From a virus, in the IMG/VR virus record IMGVR_UViG_3300032093_000210, positions 1-48,854 of that record: a stretch of 48,854 bases of DNA, one strand, 5' to 3'. Shown piece by piece: positions 1-9,332 of this stretch; position 1 is the first letter of the stretch; each line of letters starts with the position of its first letter. The position numbers and the translations under genes are program-made. The notes beneath the pieces are model-generated. The model did no database searches. It was not told the DNA's origin and saw nothing but the letters and a program-made list of their open reading frames with translations.

Positions 1-2
1 AG

Positions 3-3000
3 TATATAGTCAGCCCCACTAACCTGAAGAGCTACGCATTCAATCACGGGGCCACCCTACTTACCTATAATGGTGGGGAGCTATTTCGTCGGGGGGTACT
101 AGAACGGAATGATCAGCAGATAGCGGCCGCTCTCCTTTCCATAGCTGATTCGCGTCTCTTTAGTAATAATAGCAATATCAATATAGACACTGTCTATATA
201 GAAATAGCACAGTTGGCAGCGCAGGGGCGGCTCGGTAATTACTATCGTGACCTCTATATGTCTACTATGCTGGAACTTATGCAGAGTGATAAGCTAGGAG
301 ATGGCTCCCCTCATCTCGAAATAGGTAGGAAGCTAGTACGCGGGAGCGACGGTGCTATTAATAGACTACAGAGTCCTGTTCTAGGGGCCATTGATATATC
401 AGAGATAATGACAGCCCTGCGTAGTGGAACTAGTAGTGGGTCATTATCTAATAAGGTAGGTCTGATAGTAGATGCAGCAGATGCAGCGCGCAGGGGTTAT
501 GTAGATACTGGGGCTATGGGTCGCGGCTTTGAGCGCGCTGCTATAGCCGGTAACCTAGAGATTATGATGCAGCTCATGTCACTTAATAATACCCTAGAGC
601 TCAATACTACGCCAGTGACTGGTAGCGATAGTATATCTCGTCATGCGTATGCGGCTATGAGCGTTATAGCAGGCGTTACGCAGGCAGATGAGATAAGCGT
701 AGGCCAGGAAAACGTGGCCGTTATGCTCGATAGATTGAGTAATTACTCTCGCTATGTAGTGCTATATAATGCCGTGATGGGTAGTAGCTCTAAGGTGCCA
801 TTGAGTAGTAAGGACACTGCGCAACTAGAAATGCAGCATATAGTATCTAGTCCCTTCATGGCTAACGTGGATAAATTCAAGCGTGATGGTAGTGTTGATA
901 GTATGCGTAGGGCTATCCTTGGCGTCATGAAGATGGCTATAGGGGCAGACCCCAATAAGATGGCGGTGGATGATATTCCTATGTATGACCTGGCTGGTCT
1001 AGACTTCCATGCTAATTCTACGCTAGGAGAGATATTACTAGGAGTGTATAACGATGCGCGGGCCCCACTAAGCGATATAACTAATCTACGCGAGCGATAC
1101 CGGCAGTTCCACACTGCATTGTCTCTACTCGAGAGTGCCAGTGATACTGACATGGTGTCGTATACTAGAGGGTCGGGCCCTGATACTACTAATGTTACTC
1201 ATACTATACTTGATGAGATAGCGACATGGATGGGCCAACCTGCGGGGACTGATAGAGATACTCTACGTAATGTAGTACGCCAGTCACTTCGTGTCCTGAA
1301 GAATGATATATATGCCCATGCGTCCCGCTGGCGTCTAGCAGGAGATAAAGTACTGGGTGTAGAGGCCACTGAAGCTACCGTGCAGTCAATGGGCCAGAAG
1401 AATCTTCGTCGTATAGCTTATGAGTTTCCCTCCTTCCGTATAGAGGGAAATAACGTTGTATTCAATACAGCTATTAAGGAGAGGGGATTTATCCTGAGTC
1501 CTGAAGATGTGAGAATAGCAGGTATTCAGTTCGGTAGCCACGAGAATGAGATAGCTGCTGCTACAGTAGATAAATGGGTTATGCTGGCCCCCGGTAGTAC
1601 AGTACGTGATATCTTCGAGAAGGTAGCCATTGAGTCTAGTTCGAGGACTACTATTGAACTAGAGGGCCTCAGTGACTTCCAGATACAGGAGTTGACTAGG
1701 TTCCAGGAACTCAATAGCACCTATGAGGCCCGCGTTTATAATGACCTGGCGAGCGCATATCTGCAGCCTATCACTGGTAATAAAATAGGCGTGACAGGTA
1801 CTACTGGCGTAGGGGCCGCTAGCTGGTATGTACCTGTGCGTGGCGCCGTACTAGCAGAGGCCACTATGGAGCGCTTCGGTACGCGAGGTAGTCAGACACG
1901 AGAGGAGATACTTACTAGATTAGGAGACCATCTCAAGAATAACCTGTCTGTTATTGGCCAATCAGGTGATAAGAGAATTGGTCGTAGGTTAATACAACAG
2001 CAGATATATGCTATAACCGAGGGACTCAGTATAGCGGGCATGTATGGGCTGGAGACAGTAGTAGATAAAAGTAAGAACTTCCAGAGTAGGATAGCCGGTA
2101 TAGAAAAACTGGCTCCTGGTTTACAGGCAGCTGAATACGCTCATCTAGAGATAGAAATTAAGGCCGAGATGGATAGATTCAGTAGCATGAAATTCAGCGG
2201 TAGCGGGGATTCTCTGGTATCTACTCTAGGTGAAGCCGAGATGGGCACAATACTGGAATCTCTGCCTGGAGCTGAAACTCATAAGTATAGAGATCTGGGT
2301 CACTTACCTATTATTATCTCTGGGCTCATGATAGGTAGTCAGGGCCCGGCCCGCTCTATCATACCTGATAATATGCGGATCTACATTGACACTAATGCAT
2401 TAGGTAATAGGTTTGATAACCTGGATCTACTACAGGGTCGTGCACGTAAGAATCCCATAGACCTATCCTTCTTCAGCGATACGCGTGGTAAGGATGGTGC
2501 TGAGATGCTGAATACATTCTCTACTAGACTAGATAGTCTAGAGAGAACTATTAATGACGTAACCTCTGCTGTAGATACGTATTTAGAAGGTAAGAGCCCG
2601 CGGGGCACTGATTTACATAATAGAGGCGTGGCTCTCATAACTCAGTATAGGAAGCTGGTAAGTGATGCAAACGCCGCCTATGCAATGGAACTAGATCCAG
2701 TTATGGCTAATCGTGCAGCGCGCGATTCATTATTCATAATGAATAGTACTCTGCAGGCTGATATGAGTATATTCTTCACTGAGCTGGAGTTAACGAGAGC
2801 CTGGATTCAACGTAGCCCGCCCCCTGGGAACACCCATCTCGATAAGCTGGTGTTCGGATTAGATACACTCAATAGTATCAATAACATATACCGAGACCTG
2901 ACTGGCAGTGGCTTTAACTTCTTTGATGATACTCGTAATAAGTCATTGACTCTACTTAATCCCATCAGCTTTATAGCCAGTAACCTAGGAGACTTCGACG

Positions 3001-6000
3001 GGGATACCTTCAGCGCTATATTCTTCAATTACTCTCAGATGAAGTTGCAGCGCGATGATATGCTGGAACGCGCTAAGGAGCGGCGGGAGATGGCATCTCA
3101 GGCTGCTGATCCCGCTAAGCGTACCATTCTAGAGAAGCAAGCTAGCGATTTAGAGACGCGTGCCAGTGCTCTACTGGATACTATACAGCAGGTAACCACT
3201 AATGCTAGTTGGAATGAGTATACCGACTCAGTGTATAGCTGGGTAGCGGGCTATATGAAATTAGATAAGGGTATGCTGGAACAGAGAGGTATAGAACATG
3301 CCCTGGTACTAGTAGAACAGGCCCGCGGTCTCTTCGGTATGATGGAGGATGTATACGCGCGTATACACCCAGCTCACGAATCCCTATTAGAGTTAATACA
3401 GCAGAGTAGAACCGATAGTGCAGTTGATATAGTTAATAGATTATCTACCTCTACAGACCAGAACATACTAACCGATCTCGTTAATAATCCTGATATAGGG
3501 CCATTCGTGCGGGCTAGTCTACATGATATCCTGAGCGCTACAGGTAACGATCAGGAAGAGAAGGCATATGACTTCCTGCATAAATTAACTGCTGTTAATG
3601 CTCGCGATAATCTCAGTAAGTACATGAAGCGCGCTGATGGTAGTGTCATGAGCGGCGGTCAATTTGATATGATGCAGAAGGTACTGGGTCAGGCAGGTAG
3701 TGTAATCCTCGGTAAGACATATAATACTACCGTGGGTATGCTATACGAGCGCTCCCCCATCATGGCTGTATCACACGCACTAGAGAATAGCTCGGCCCTA
3801 CAGGATGACATACGTCGTATACTAATCGATCAGGGTATAGCAAGTGGCATGAGCGCGAGTGATGCTAACCTAGAGGCCGATAGTAAGATAGCGGATATAC
3901 AGAGACTGGCCCGCCAGAGTAGGACAGAGGTAGGCGAGGTAGGCACATTCCTGCAAGAGATACAACAAATGCTGCGGGATGCTATTAAGCCTAAGATGGG
4001 TGGCGCTGAGTTCCTAGAGAACTTATCGCAGTACCATAAGCGCTTTGTAGATGCCGTCGATGATGTGGAGCGCCAGCGTGTAGTGGATGATATGAGTAAA
4101 CTACTACCGTCTATAACTCCTCTATTTAAGTTAGATGCGTATATAGAAGCTCATAAAGAATTACTGGCATCAGCTACTAATGATGCTCAGGACTCTAAGA
4201 TTAATGATCTACTGACTAAACTCTCCATTGGAGAGGCTGAGCAGTTAGATTTATCTCGTCGATTGAGTGTACTGCGAGGAGATGAGATAGGTACTCATAG
4301 CCGCGCCCTCATAGCCAGCTATCAACTACGACAGGACCTAGTAGGTATGGCGGCTGTATTCGCCTTTGAGCGGGCTATGCCAACCGATAAGGCAGGTAAC
4401 CCCATTAGCTCTGGTAGAGGCCTAGCAGAGAGTGTGGAGACCTACATAAATAGCGAGCCCGCGCGGGCCGCTCAGATAGATGCCCTCATAGCAGGTGGCA
4501 TCACTAATGGCCTCACCGAGATGGAGATAGAAGTAGAAGAGTTCCAGAACTTCACTCGTGATGTAATAGGAGATAAGCGCTTCCAGGATATGGGTACGAA
4601 TACTAAGCGTATATTAGCTATGAACTTCCTACGTAGTAGGGAGAGTGCATCACTCTGGGCTAATACTGATGGCAGTAAACTACTGCGCTTCGCTATTAAT
4701 GATAGTACCCGCTCCACACTATACGGAGGACAACTAGAGGATGTACTCGGTCAGGATCTGATTACTGCCGCTGGTGACCCTACTGGCTTAGGAGCTAGTC
4801 CGCTAGTTAGATCACTGTTACAGGCTGTATCGGCCGGGAAGATAAACGAGCCTGAGCAGGTAGCACGGGCCCTCGAGTCTCTTATGGATACCTTCACTCA
4901 CGCTGATGGTAAGCGCTATGAAATAGCAGATATCTTTAGTGTGTTACTCAATAGCGGCACCCCTAGCCCAGCTGATAAGGAGATAATAGAGTTTATTCAG
5001 AAGACAGTTCTCACAGATGAGATAGCCACTAGTCGATTGGTTACTTATGTTCGCGCTACAGCACTAGGTCAGCAGGTAGATACAGCCGATAGACTAGTAG
5101 AGGAGCTACGAGACTATGAGAGCCGTGACGTCGATACGCGCTATATAAAACTACTACAGGATATGGGTGTCGCCCCAGATAGGGCTAAGGAGTTAGCAGC
5201 TCGTCGGCGCGATTATCTACTGGCCGGCTCACCTCCTGATGTGGACCCACTGGATCCTCGCCCGCGACCAGACCGCCCCCTCTTGCGCGTAGCAGATGAT
5301 CTACCTATTCTTAACAATACTGCCGGTAATATAATGGATGTACTTCTATTCCCCCTAATGGCACTGGCAGGAGATATGATTAGTAGTGGCGGAGCCCGCC
5401 CCGAGGCAATGCAGCAGACTATGGGTAATATGCTAGGCGCTATGGCCTACGTAAGCGCCCCAGCAGGTAACCAGTTGGGACGTTTCGCCGCAGGTACTCT
5501 GATGAGTATGGGATTCAAGGGACGCCTAGCAGGTCAACTACACGAGGACTATACAATTGGTGTCGGTATGCTACTAGCACAGGAGATAGCCTTTGGCGCA
5601 ACAGCTCAACTGGCAGGCCGCTATATCATCAACCCATTCGTAGAGAAGACACTCGGTAAGGCTCCCACAATAGACTCTGACCCATTCGCGGGCCTGCGTA
5701 ATGTAGCTAGCAACGTCATCACGGGGGCATTGAGTCTCGTATCAGCAGGCTTCGTAAATAAGTTACTCCATCGTGGGTTAGAGGTCAGTATGCAGCGTAG
5801 TGTAGCCCCCGTAGCTCTAGATGCTGTTAGCGCCGGTATACGCGCTACTCAAGAGAGTATGAATAGAGCTCGCATGGAACGAGAGGATAATGCTGAAACC
5901 GAGGTCGTAGATGACGCGGGCTCCCCTGTTGAGTTCTTCGTACAAACTATATTCAATGGTGATGAATACGACACCTATGACGCCCTCTATATGAGCGACC

Positions 6001-6071
6001 TAACAGTAGACCGTCCTAATAGTATGGCCTATCGAAATGAGAGCGAGAGTTACTCTATGGATCTGGTTTAA
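3..6071 (+). CDS. Giant RNA-polymerase-like protein with DFDGD motif (5' end outside window)
   Basis: The reading frame is open to the left edge, so the first in-frame codon seen is at position 3 and the true start lies outside; about 2,020 residues are visible. The codons at 2991-3005 read D-F-D-G-D in the context SNLGDFDGDTFSA. This resembles the catalytic metal-binding NADFDGD motif of the RNAP beta' double-psi barrel, which giant virion RNAPs of crAss-like phages also carry. The upstream and downstream parts are mostly helical and not recognised. Near the C-terminus (nt 5330-5760) there are hydrophobic, Gly/Ala-rich stretches that could contact membrane. The last 17 nt overlap the 3' end of the converging leftward genes. 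Isoleucine is mostly ATA. I infer a virion-packaged or early phage RNAP from the single motif plus size; other beta and beta' motifs were not confirmed. Confidence 0.6.
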   Translation, partial: YIVSPTNLKSYAFNHGATLLTYNGGELFRRGVLERNDQQIAAALLSIADSRLFSNNSNINIDTVYIEIAQLAAQGRLGNYYRDLYMSTMLELMQSDKLGDGSPHLEIGRKLVRGSDGAINRLQSPVLGAIDISEIMTALRSGTSSGSLSNKVGLIVDAADAARRGYVDTGAMGRGFERAAIAGNLEIMMQLMSLNNTLELNTTPVTGSDSISRHAYAAMSVIAGVTQADEISVGQENVAVMLDRLSNYSRYVVLYNAVMGSSSKVPLSSKDTAQLEMQHIVSSPFMANVDKFKRDGSVDSMRRAILGVMKMAIGADPNKMAVDDIPMYDLAGLDFHANSTLGEILLGVYNDARAPLSDITNLRERYRQFHTALSLLESASDTDMVSYTRGSGPDTTNVTHTILDEIATWMGQPAGTDRDTLRNVVRQSLRVLKNDIYAHASRWRLAGDKVLGVEATEATVQSMGQKNLRRIAYEFPSFRIEGNNVVFNTAIKERGFILSPEDVRIAGIQFGSHENEIAAATVDKWVMLAPGSTVRDIFEKVAIESSSRTTIELEGLSDFQIQELTRFQELNSTYEARVYNDLASAYLQPITGNKIGVTGTTGVGAASWYVPVRGAVLAEATMERFGTRGSQTREEILTRLGDHLKNNLSVIGQSGDKRIGRRLIQQQIYAITEGLSIAGMYGLETVVDKSKNFQSRIAGIEKLAPGLQAAEYAHLEIEIKAEMDRFSSMKFSGSGDSLVSTLGEAEMGTILESLPGAETHKYRDLGHLPIIISGLMIGSQGPARSIIPDNMRIYIDTNALGNRFDNLDLLQGRARKNPIDLSFFSDTRGKDGAEMLNTFSTRLDSLERTINDVTSAVDTYLEGKSPRGTDLHNRGVALITQYRKLVSDANAAYAMELDPVMANRAARDSLFIMNSTLQADMSIFFTELELTRAWIQRSPPPGNTHLDKLVFGLDTLNSINNIYRDLTGSGFNFFDDTRNKSLTLLNPISFIASNLGDFDGDTFSAIFFNYSQMKLQRDDMLERAKERREMASQAADPAKRTILEKQASDLETRASALLDTIQQVTTNASWNEYTDSVYSWVAGYMKLDKGMLEQRGIEHALVLVEQARGLFGMMEDVYARIHPAHESLLELIQQSRTDSAVDIVNRLSTSTDQNILTDLVNNPDIGPFVRASLHDILSATGNDQEEKAYDFLHKLTAVNARDNLSKYMKRADGSVMSGGQFDMMQKVLGQAGSVILGKTYNTTVGMLYERSPIMAVSHALENSSALQDDIRRILIDQGIASGMSASDANLEADSKIADIQRLARQSRTEVGEVGTFLQEIQQMLRDAIKPKMGGAEFLENLSQYHKRFVDAVDDVERQRVVDDMSKLLPSITPLFKLDAYIEAHKELLASATNDAQDSKINDLLTKLSIGEAEQLDLSRRLSVLRGDEIGTHSRALIASYQLRQDLVGMAAVFAFERAMPTDKAGNPISSGRGLAESVETYINSEPARAAQIDALIAGGITNGLTEMEIEVEEFQNFTRDVIGDKRFQDMGTNTKRILAMNFLRSRESASLWANTDGSKLLRFAINDSTRSTLYGGQLEDVLGQDLITAAGDPTGLGASPLVRSLLQAVSAGKINEPEQVARALESLMDTFTHADGKRYEIADIFSVLLNSGTPSPADKEIIEFIQKTVLTDEIATSRLVTYVRATALGQQVDTADRLVEELRDYESRDVDTRYIKLLQDMGVAPDRAKELAARRRDYLLAGSPPDVDPLDPRPRPDRPLLRVADDLPILNNTAGNIMDVLLFPLMALAGDMISSGGARPEAMQQTMGNMLGAMAYVSAPAGNQLGRFAAGTLMSMGFKGRLAGQLHEDYTIGVGMLLAQEIAFGATAQLAGRYIINPFVEKTLGKAPTIDSDPFAGLRNVASNVITGALSLVSAGFVNKLLHRGLEVSMQRSVAPVALDAVSAGIRATQESMNRARMEREDNAETEVVDDAGSPVEFFVQTIFNGDEYDTYDALYMSDLTVDRPNSMAYRNESESYSMDLV

Positions 6072-6330
6072 CTAGCTTTTCTATCATACGCAGTGGCACT
6101 ATATTGCAGGTAGCCACTAGCGCAGTACTGTGCACATATTGATTAGATAACTCTATCAAATTACCTGACTTATCGAATAGTAAAAAGCGGCACTCGATGG
6201 GACCATTAATGGGGGGCACCTCAAAGCGAGTGAAGTGAAATGGCTCATCCGCAGCGGTCATCCCAGCGAATATTATAGTCGGTAGTGATGTTATCTCGTA
6301 TGTGAGTCTATAGTCTGAGAGTGTTACCAT
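6055..6330 (-). CDS. Small hypothetical phage protein, late leftward operon
   Basis: A 91-residue protein of unknown family, last gene of the leftward operon that begins near 8.5 kb. Its start overlaps the preceding gene by 7 nt and its 3' end overlaps the converging giant RNAP-like gene by 17 nt. Such tight packing supports a real gene. It contains the segment FEVPPINGPIECRFLLFDKSG, suggestive of a beta-rich fold, but I recognise no domain. Being downstream of a PAAR spike gene, it may be a baseplate or tail component; this is inference from position only. Confidence 0.55.
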   Translation of the reverse strand: MVTLSDYRLTYEITSLPTIIFAGMTAADEPFHFTRFEVPPINGPIECRFLLFDKSGNLIELSNQYVHSTALVATCNIVPLRMIEKLVKPDP

Positions 6331-6578
6331 GCTAATTGAGTAGGACTTACGTGAACATTAAATTCTAATATGCCCCGCTCCATCAGCATGGCGCATATAT
6401 ATCCTATATTATCGCCTATATCGTCTTCTATGGCTAGTACTGCCTCGTATGGTTCTAACTTCTCTACTATAATATTGTCCTCCTCCGCTGTCTGTAGCCA
6501 GCCAAAGGCATCCTCTCCTATTGTATGTGACCAATCAAGAGACTGATGCTGTGAAAATGTAATTGATATATAAGTCAA
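6324..6578 (-). CDS. Small acidic hypothetical phage protein
   Basis: An 84-residue acidic protein with no motif I recognise. It is translationally coupled: its start overlaps the end of the preceding 79-residue gene by 4 nt and its end overlaps the next gene by 7 nt. The codon use (many ATA isoleucines) matches neighbouring late genes. A structural or chaperone role is possible from operon position, but nothing in the sequence proves it. Confidence 0.55.
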   Translation of the reverse strand: MTYISITFSQHQSLDWSHTIGEDAFGWLQTAEEDNIIVEKLEPYEAVLAIEDDIGDNIGYICAMLMERGILEFNVHVSPTQLAW

Positions 6579-6814
6579 TGTATAACTCCTGATTTCTTAA
6601 GGTAGTGTCCTAAGTAAACATATAGTAGCTTAAGGTGCTGAAGATAGGTACGATTAACTCCGCGTAGTAATCTTTTACTTATTCTAATCCTAAGGATATC
6701 TATATCAGCCGGTGTATCTAGGTAATATAAATGTAGGAGCTGGCGCATGTCCTCTGGCTCCAACTCCTCTAACTTCACCTTATCTAGTGGCGCTAGTAGT
6801 ATTAGCTTGTCCAT
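6575..6814 (-). CDS. Small helical hypothetical phage protein
   Basis: A 79-residue protein, probably all helical, with acidic N-terminal and basic C-terminal halves (KLLYVYLGHYLKKSG near the end). It overlaps the upstream 314-residue gene by 13 nt and the downstream gene by 4 nt, implying translational coupling in the leftward structural operon. No family recognised. Confidence 0.55.
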   Translation of the reverse strand: MDKLILLAPLDKVKLEELEPEDMRQLLHLYYLDTPADIDILRIRISKRLLRGVNRTYLQHLKLLYVYLGHYLKKSGVIH

Positions 6815-7746
6815 GATCCATTCCCCTGGCGAGCCCAGTAATTATCTACTAATGGGGCTGTATCCCCACCGTTATTCCAGAAGTTCTGCGGCATACTGCT
6901 CCTATTGGGGGGTAATAATCTGGTCTCTAGACTAGAGCCTACGGGGTGCTGTAGTATATCGCTCTCTCCTGAGTGATTTATCTCAGGACTGAAGCGAGAG
7001 AATAGATACTCTCCCCAGAACTCCACGGTTACGGTACAGGGGGCCTCTAGTAATAATTCTAGTAGTTTAATACGTATAATAGGCCAGTGCAATAAGAATA
7101 TACCACTGACTACCTGGGCCGGCCCATCAGGAGTCTGTAGTATCTCTACCGTGTGAGATACGGGGGGATCTACGACTACACGGGCGGCCACCCTCTTACC
7201 TGCATTGACTAGAGGTAATACATAGGGCGTAGTAGGAAAGGTCCCCTGCTCTTGAGTGGGTACCTCAATGGGATTACCGCCTGCATCAAGGCCCTCTCCT
7301 AGTGATGGCCAGTCAGCGGGACGCCGCCATACTAGCGTATCCACACACTTAGGTCTATAGTGCTTCTCCTGCCTATACGTATTAATACGCTTCTGCCACT
7401 GCAGAAAATCACTATCACTGGGCGGGCCCATATTATAGGGATTAGACACTGAGCTAGAGTATACGTCCTCGTAGAAGGGGCGTATGAGTCTATAGTAGTG
7501 GTCTGCCTCATACACACGAGAATATTGACCCAGGCTGACCATATCTAATCGTACGAGATCTGTTTCGTTGAAGCGTATCTCGTGATATCGTCTACTATAC
7601 ACGCGGGCCCCCTGTGTGGTAACCTGCTGCTCTCCTACTACCCATTCCTCCTCCAATTCACTATTGAACTGCTGTATGACGGCATTAGTAGTAGTGGGGG
7701 GTGAGCTTATGGTGGCAGGCTGTGGATCTCTATTAAATGTAAGCAT
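6802..7746 (-). CDS. Probable tail or baseplate structural protein, unknown family
   Basis: A 314-residue protein rich in Tyr, Arg and Pro with no transmembrane segment and no motif I can name. It follows the PAAR gene directly: the start codon shares its A with the last base of that gene. It heads a run of three small coupled genes. Position beside a PAAR spike-tip gene suggests a baseplate, spike or adaptor protein. This is inference; only the operon structure is seen in the sequence. Confidence 0.5.
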   Translation of the reverse strand: MLTFNRDPQPATISSPPTTTNAVIQQFNSELEEEWVVGEQQVTTQGARVYSRRYHEIRFNETDLVRLDMVSLGQYSRVYEADHYYRLIRPFYEDVYSSSVSNPYNMGPPSDSDFLQWQKRINTYRQEKHYRPKCVDTLVWRRPADWPSLGEGLDAGGNPIEVPTQEQGTFPTTPYVLPLVNAGKRVAARVVVDPPVSHTVEILQTPDGPAQVVSGIFLLHWPIIRIKLLELLLEAPCTVTVEFWGEYLFSRFSPEINHSGESDILQHPVGSSLETRLLPPNRSSMPQNFWNNGGDTAPLVDNYWARQGNGSWTS

Positions 7747-8003
7747 CAGTCTATGAAGGTATCCTCACTACCTGTTATTATAACGCCACAGAAGACCTGA
7801 TCTATAATACTCACGGCGGGTATGCCATTAATAAATGTGCGCGGGCTGCCAGTGATAGCAGGGCCCGGCACTGACTTGTCTCCTATTCGTATGGCGGGTC
7901 TACCATTAATCATAGTATCAGGACTACCTGTGTAGAAAGGCCCGTCGGGTATCCTGGGGCATATGCTTCTCACCATATCTCCTATCCTGCACGCTGGAAA
8001 CAT
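7746..8003 (-). CDS. PAAR-domain spike-tip protein
   Basis: An 85-residue protein with the PAAR pattern: Met-Phe-Pro-Ala-x-Arg-x-Gly-Asp at the N-terminus, then repeated G-S-P-x-T-x-x-N-G-x-P-A-x-R-x-G-D blocks (for example GSPDTMINGRPAIRIGD and GSPRTFINGIPAVSI). PAAR proteins cap the membrane-piercing spike of contractile tails and type VI secretion. The start is supported by a strong AAGGAGG about 13 nt upstream. Its first 80 nt overlap the end of another leftward reading frame. The family call is confident; the exact partner spike protein is not identified. Confidence 0.8.
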   Translation of the reverse strand: MFPACRIGDMVRSICPRIPDGPFYTGSPDTMINGRPAIRIGDKSVPGPAITGSPRTFINGIPAVSIIDQVFCGVIITGSEDTFID

Positions 8004-8205
8004 CTGGTCTACTATCCTCCTTGTGATTGCAATTAATCATCATATGATTACTGGTATCTATACTCAACTCCCCCTGACCTACACGGATTATCACTCCCTC
8101 GTAGTCTACTGTGAGATACGGGCCGGCCCATGTAAGATGAGCTCGACTCAGTAGGCGTGCTAGAGCTAGTAAACTACTTAAGAATCGTATTAGTTTCACC
8201 ATCAT
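7924..8205 (-). CDS. Possible small spike-associated protein overlapping the PAAR gene
   Basis: A 93-residue frame whose first two thirds look like real protein: a hydrophobic N-terminus (KLIRFLSSLLALARLL) then a beta-rich segment with YEGVIIRVGQGELSIDTS. Such strands occur in spike or baseplate needle proteins. Its last 27 codons overlap the start of the PAAR gene in another frame, where this frame looks less protein-like. It overlaps the upstream 121-residue gene by 32 nt. It could be a genuine overlapping gene or one shortened by a recent mutation. Confidence 0.45.
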   Translation of the reverse strand: MMVKLIRFLSSLLALARLLSRAHLTWAGPYLTVDYEGVIIRVGQGELSIDTSNHMMINCNHKEDSRPDVSSVQDRRYGEKHMPQDTRRAFLHR

Positions 8206-8539
8206 GCTCCGACTTACCGTACGTGTGTTCTAGGGCCTGCTCTATTACAAAGATACCCTCGTCTTCTAGTGCTCGCATCGAGTCCTCCTGATTAACCTCG
8301 GCTGAGGGACAGTCTAGCAATTCTATCTGCTCCTGAAGCCAGTCACATCCACTCTCATCTAGGCTATTGTAAGCCATATGAACTGCTAGTTCTATCTGCT
8401 CGGCCTCGGTGAATAATAGGGCGATGACATCTAGAATAGCCTCAGTGGCTTCCTCATCTCTCTTGATTACTGCTGCTACTAGTAGTTGACTAGCACAATC
8501 TTCGAGTTGTGTGTGCATATTTTTCAATGACAATACCAT
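8174..8539 (-). CDS. Acidic helical hypothetical protein, first gene of leftward operon
   Basis: A 121-residue acidic, helix-rich protein starting 28 nt before the divergent Gp88-like gene, so both promoters must lie in or near this short gap. It overlaps the following gene by 32 nt. No motif recognised. It may be a regulator or assembly factor, but the sequence does not decide. Confidence 0.5.
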   Translation of the reverse strand: MVLSLKNMHTQLEDCASQLLVAAVIKRDEEATEAILDVIALLFTEAEQIELAVHMAYNSLDESGCDWLQEQIELLDCPSAEVNQEDSMRALEDEGIFVIEQALEHTYGKSEHDGETNTILK

Positions 8540-8566
8540 ACTTCAATCCATTCTAGACTATATTCT

Positions 8567-9280
8567 ATGTATAAAAGTAGTACCCTCGTGATATGGAGTG
8601 GCCTTTCTCTATGGGACAGCCAACCTATAGTAGTTCTCGCCAGTGGATTCCAGCGCCCCAGTATGAACCGTAAGACGGGCTTTATGATACAGACATATAT
8701 TCTGCGTCAGGAGGGCTCGCCTATATCTAATATACAGTCTGGTGCTGATAGTAGTATATGCGGTGATTGTCCTCTGCGGAAACGGGTGTGTTATGTGGAT
8801 CCGCGGGCCTCTAATAACATCTGGCGTATGTGGGAACGCGGTGATCTCGATACTTGGAAGAACACTACGTTACCATTCCCCCTGCGCCTGGGAGCCTATG
8901 GCGATCCAGCTATGATGCCCCTCTCTGCCTGGCTACCTCTGATTAATAAGGCACCGGGATGGACTGGCTATACTCATCGATGGCGTGATTGTGACCCTGA
9001 GTGGCGCAACTACCTCCATGCTAGTGTAGAGTCATATGAGGATTTAAAGCTGGCCCACTCTATGGGCTGGGCTACCTATCGGGTTGCTATAGATGGTGAG
9101 CTACCTATTAGGGGAGAGCAGGCCTGTCTCTATTCAGTTAACGAGACTCAGTGTAGCGCGTGCCTTAAATGTAATGGTAATACAGGTAAGAACATAGTCA
9201 TACCGGTACACGGCGTGGCCCATAAGATACAGGTATTCAATAAGCTTAAGTCAGCTATGCCAGATCTAACTCAAGGCTGA
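8567..9280 (+). CDS. Gp88-like phage protein with cysteine motifs
   Basis: A 237-residue protein matching the layout of phage Gp88-like proteins as I remember it: an N-terminal strand VIWSGLSLWDSQPIVVLASG, then S-x-N-x-K-T-G, then CGDCPLRKR...CYVDPR, then LRLGAYGDPAM, and a late CSACLKC pair. The cysteine pairs could bind zinc or an iron-sulfur cluster. The biochemical role is unknown. It is the only rightward gene inside the leftward late block and faces the tail-fibre-like gene, with a shared inverted-repeat terminator between them. Confidence 0.65.
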   Translation: MYKSSTLVIWSGLSLWDSQPIVVLASGFQRPSMNRKTGFMIQTYILRQEGSPISNIQSGADSSICGDCPLRKRVCYVDPRASNNIWRMWERGDLDTWKNTTLPFPLRLGAYGDPAMMPLSAWLPLINKAPGWTGYTHRWRDCDPEWRNYLHASVESYEDLKLAHSMGWATYRVAIDGELPIRGEQACLYSVNETQCSACLKCNGNTGKNIVIPVHGVAHKIQVFNKLKSAMPDLTQG

Positions 9281-9285
9281 TTAGT

Positions 9286-9329
9286 ATTGATTGACTTTGA
9301 GAAGGTTAAGTGTTGCGCCCTCAATCAAT
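9286..9329. terminator. Inverted repeat between convergent genes
   Basis: ATTGATTGA (9286-9294) and TCAATCAAT (9321-9329) form a perfect 9-bp stem with a 26-nt spacer, between the ends of the rightward Gp88-like gene and the leftward 306-residue gene. This could serve as a bidirectional terminator, though there is no long T-tract. Confidence 0.4.
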
Positions 9330-9332
9330 CTA

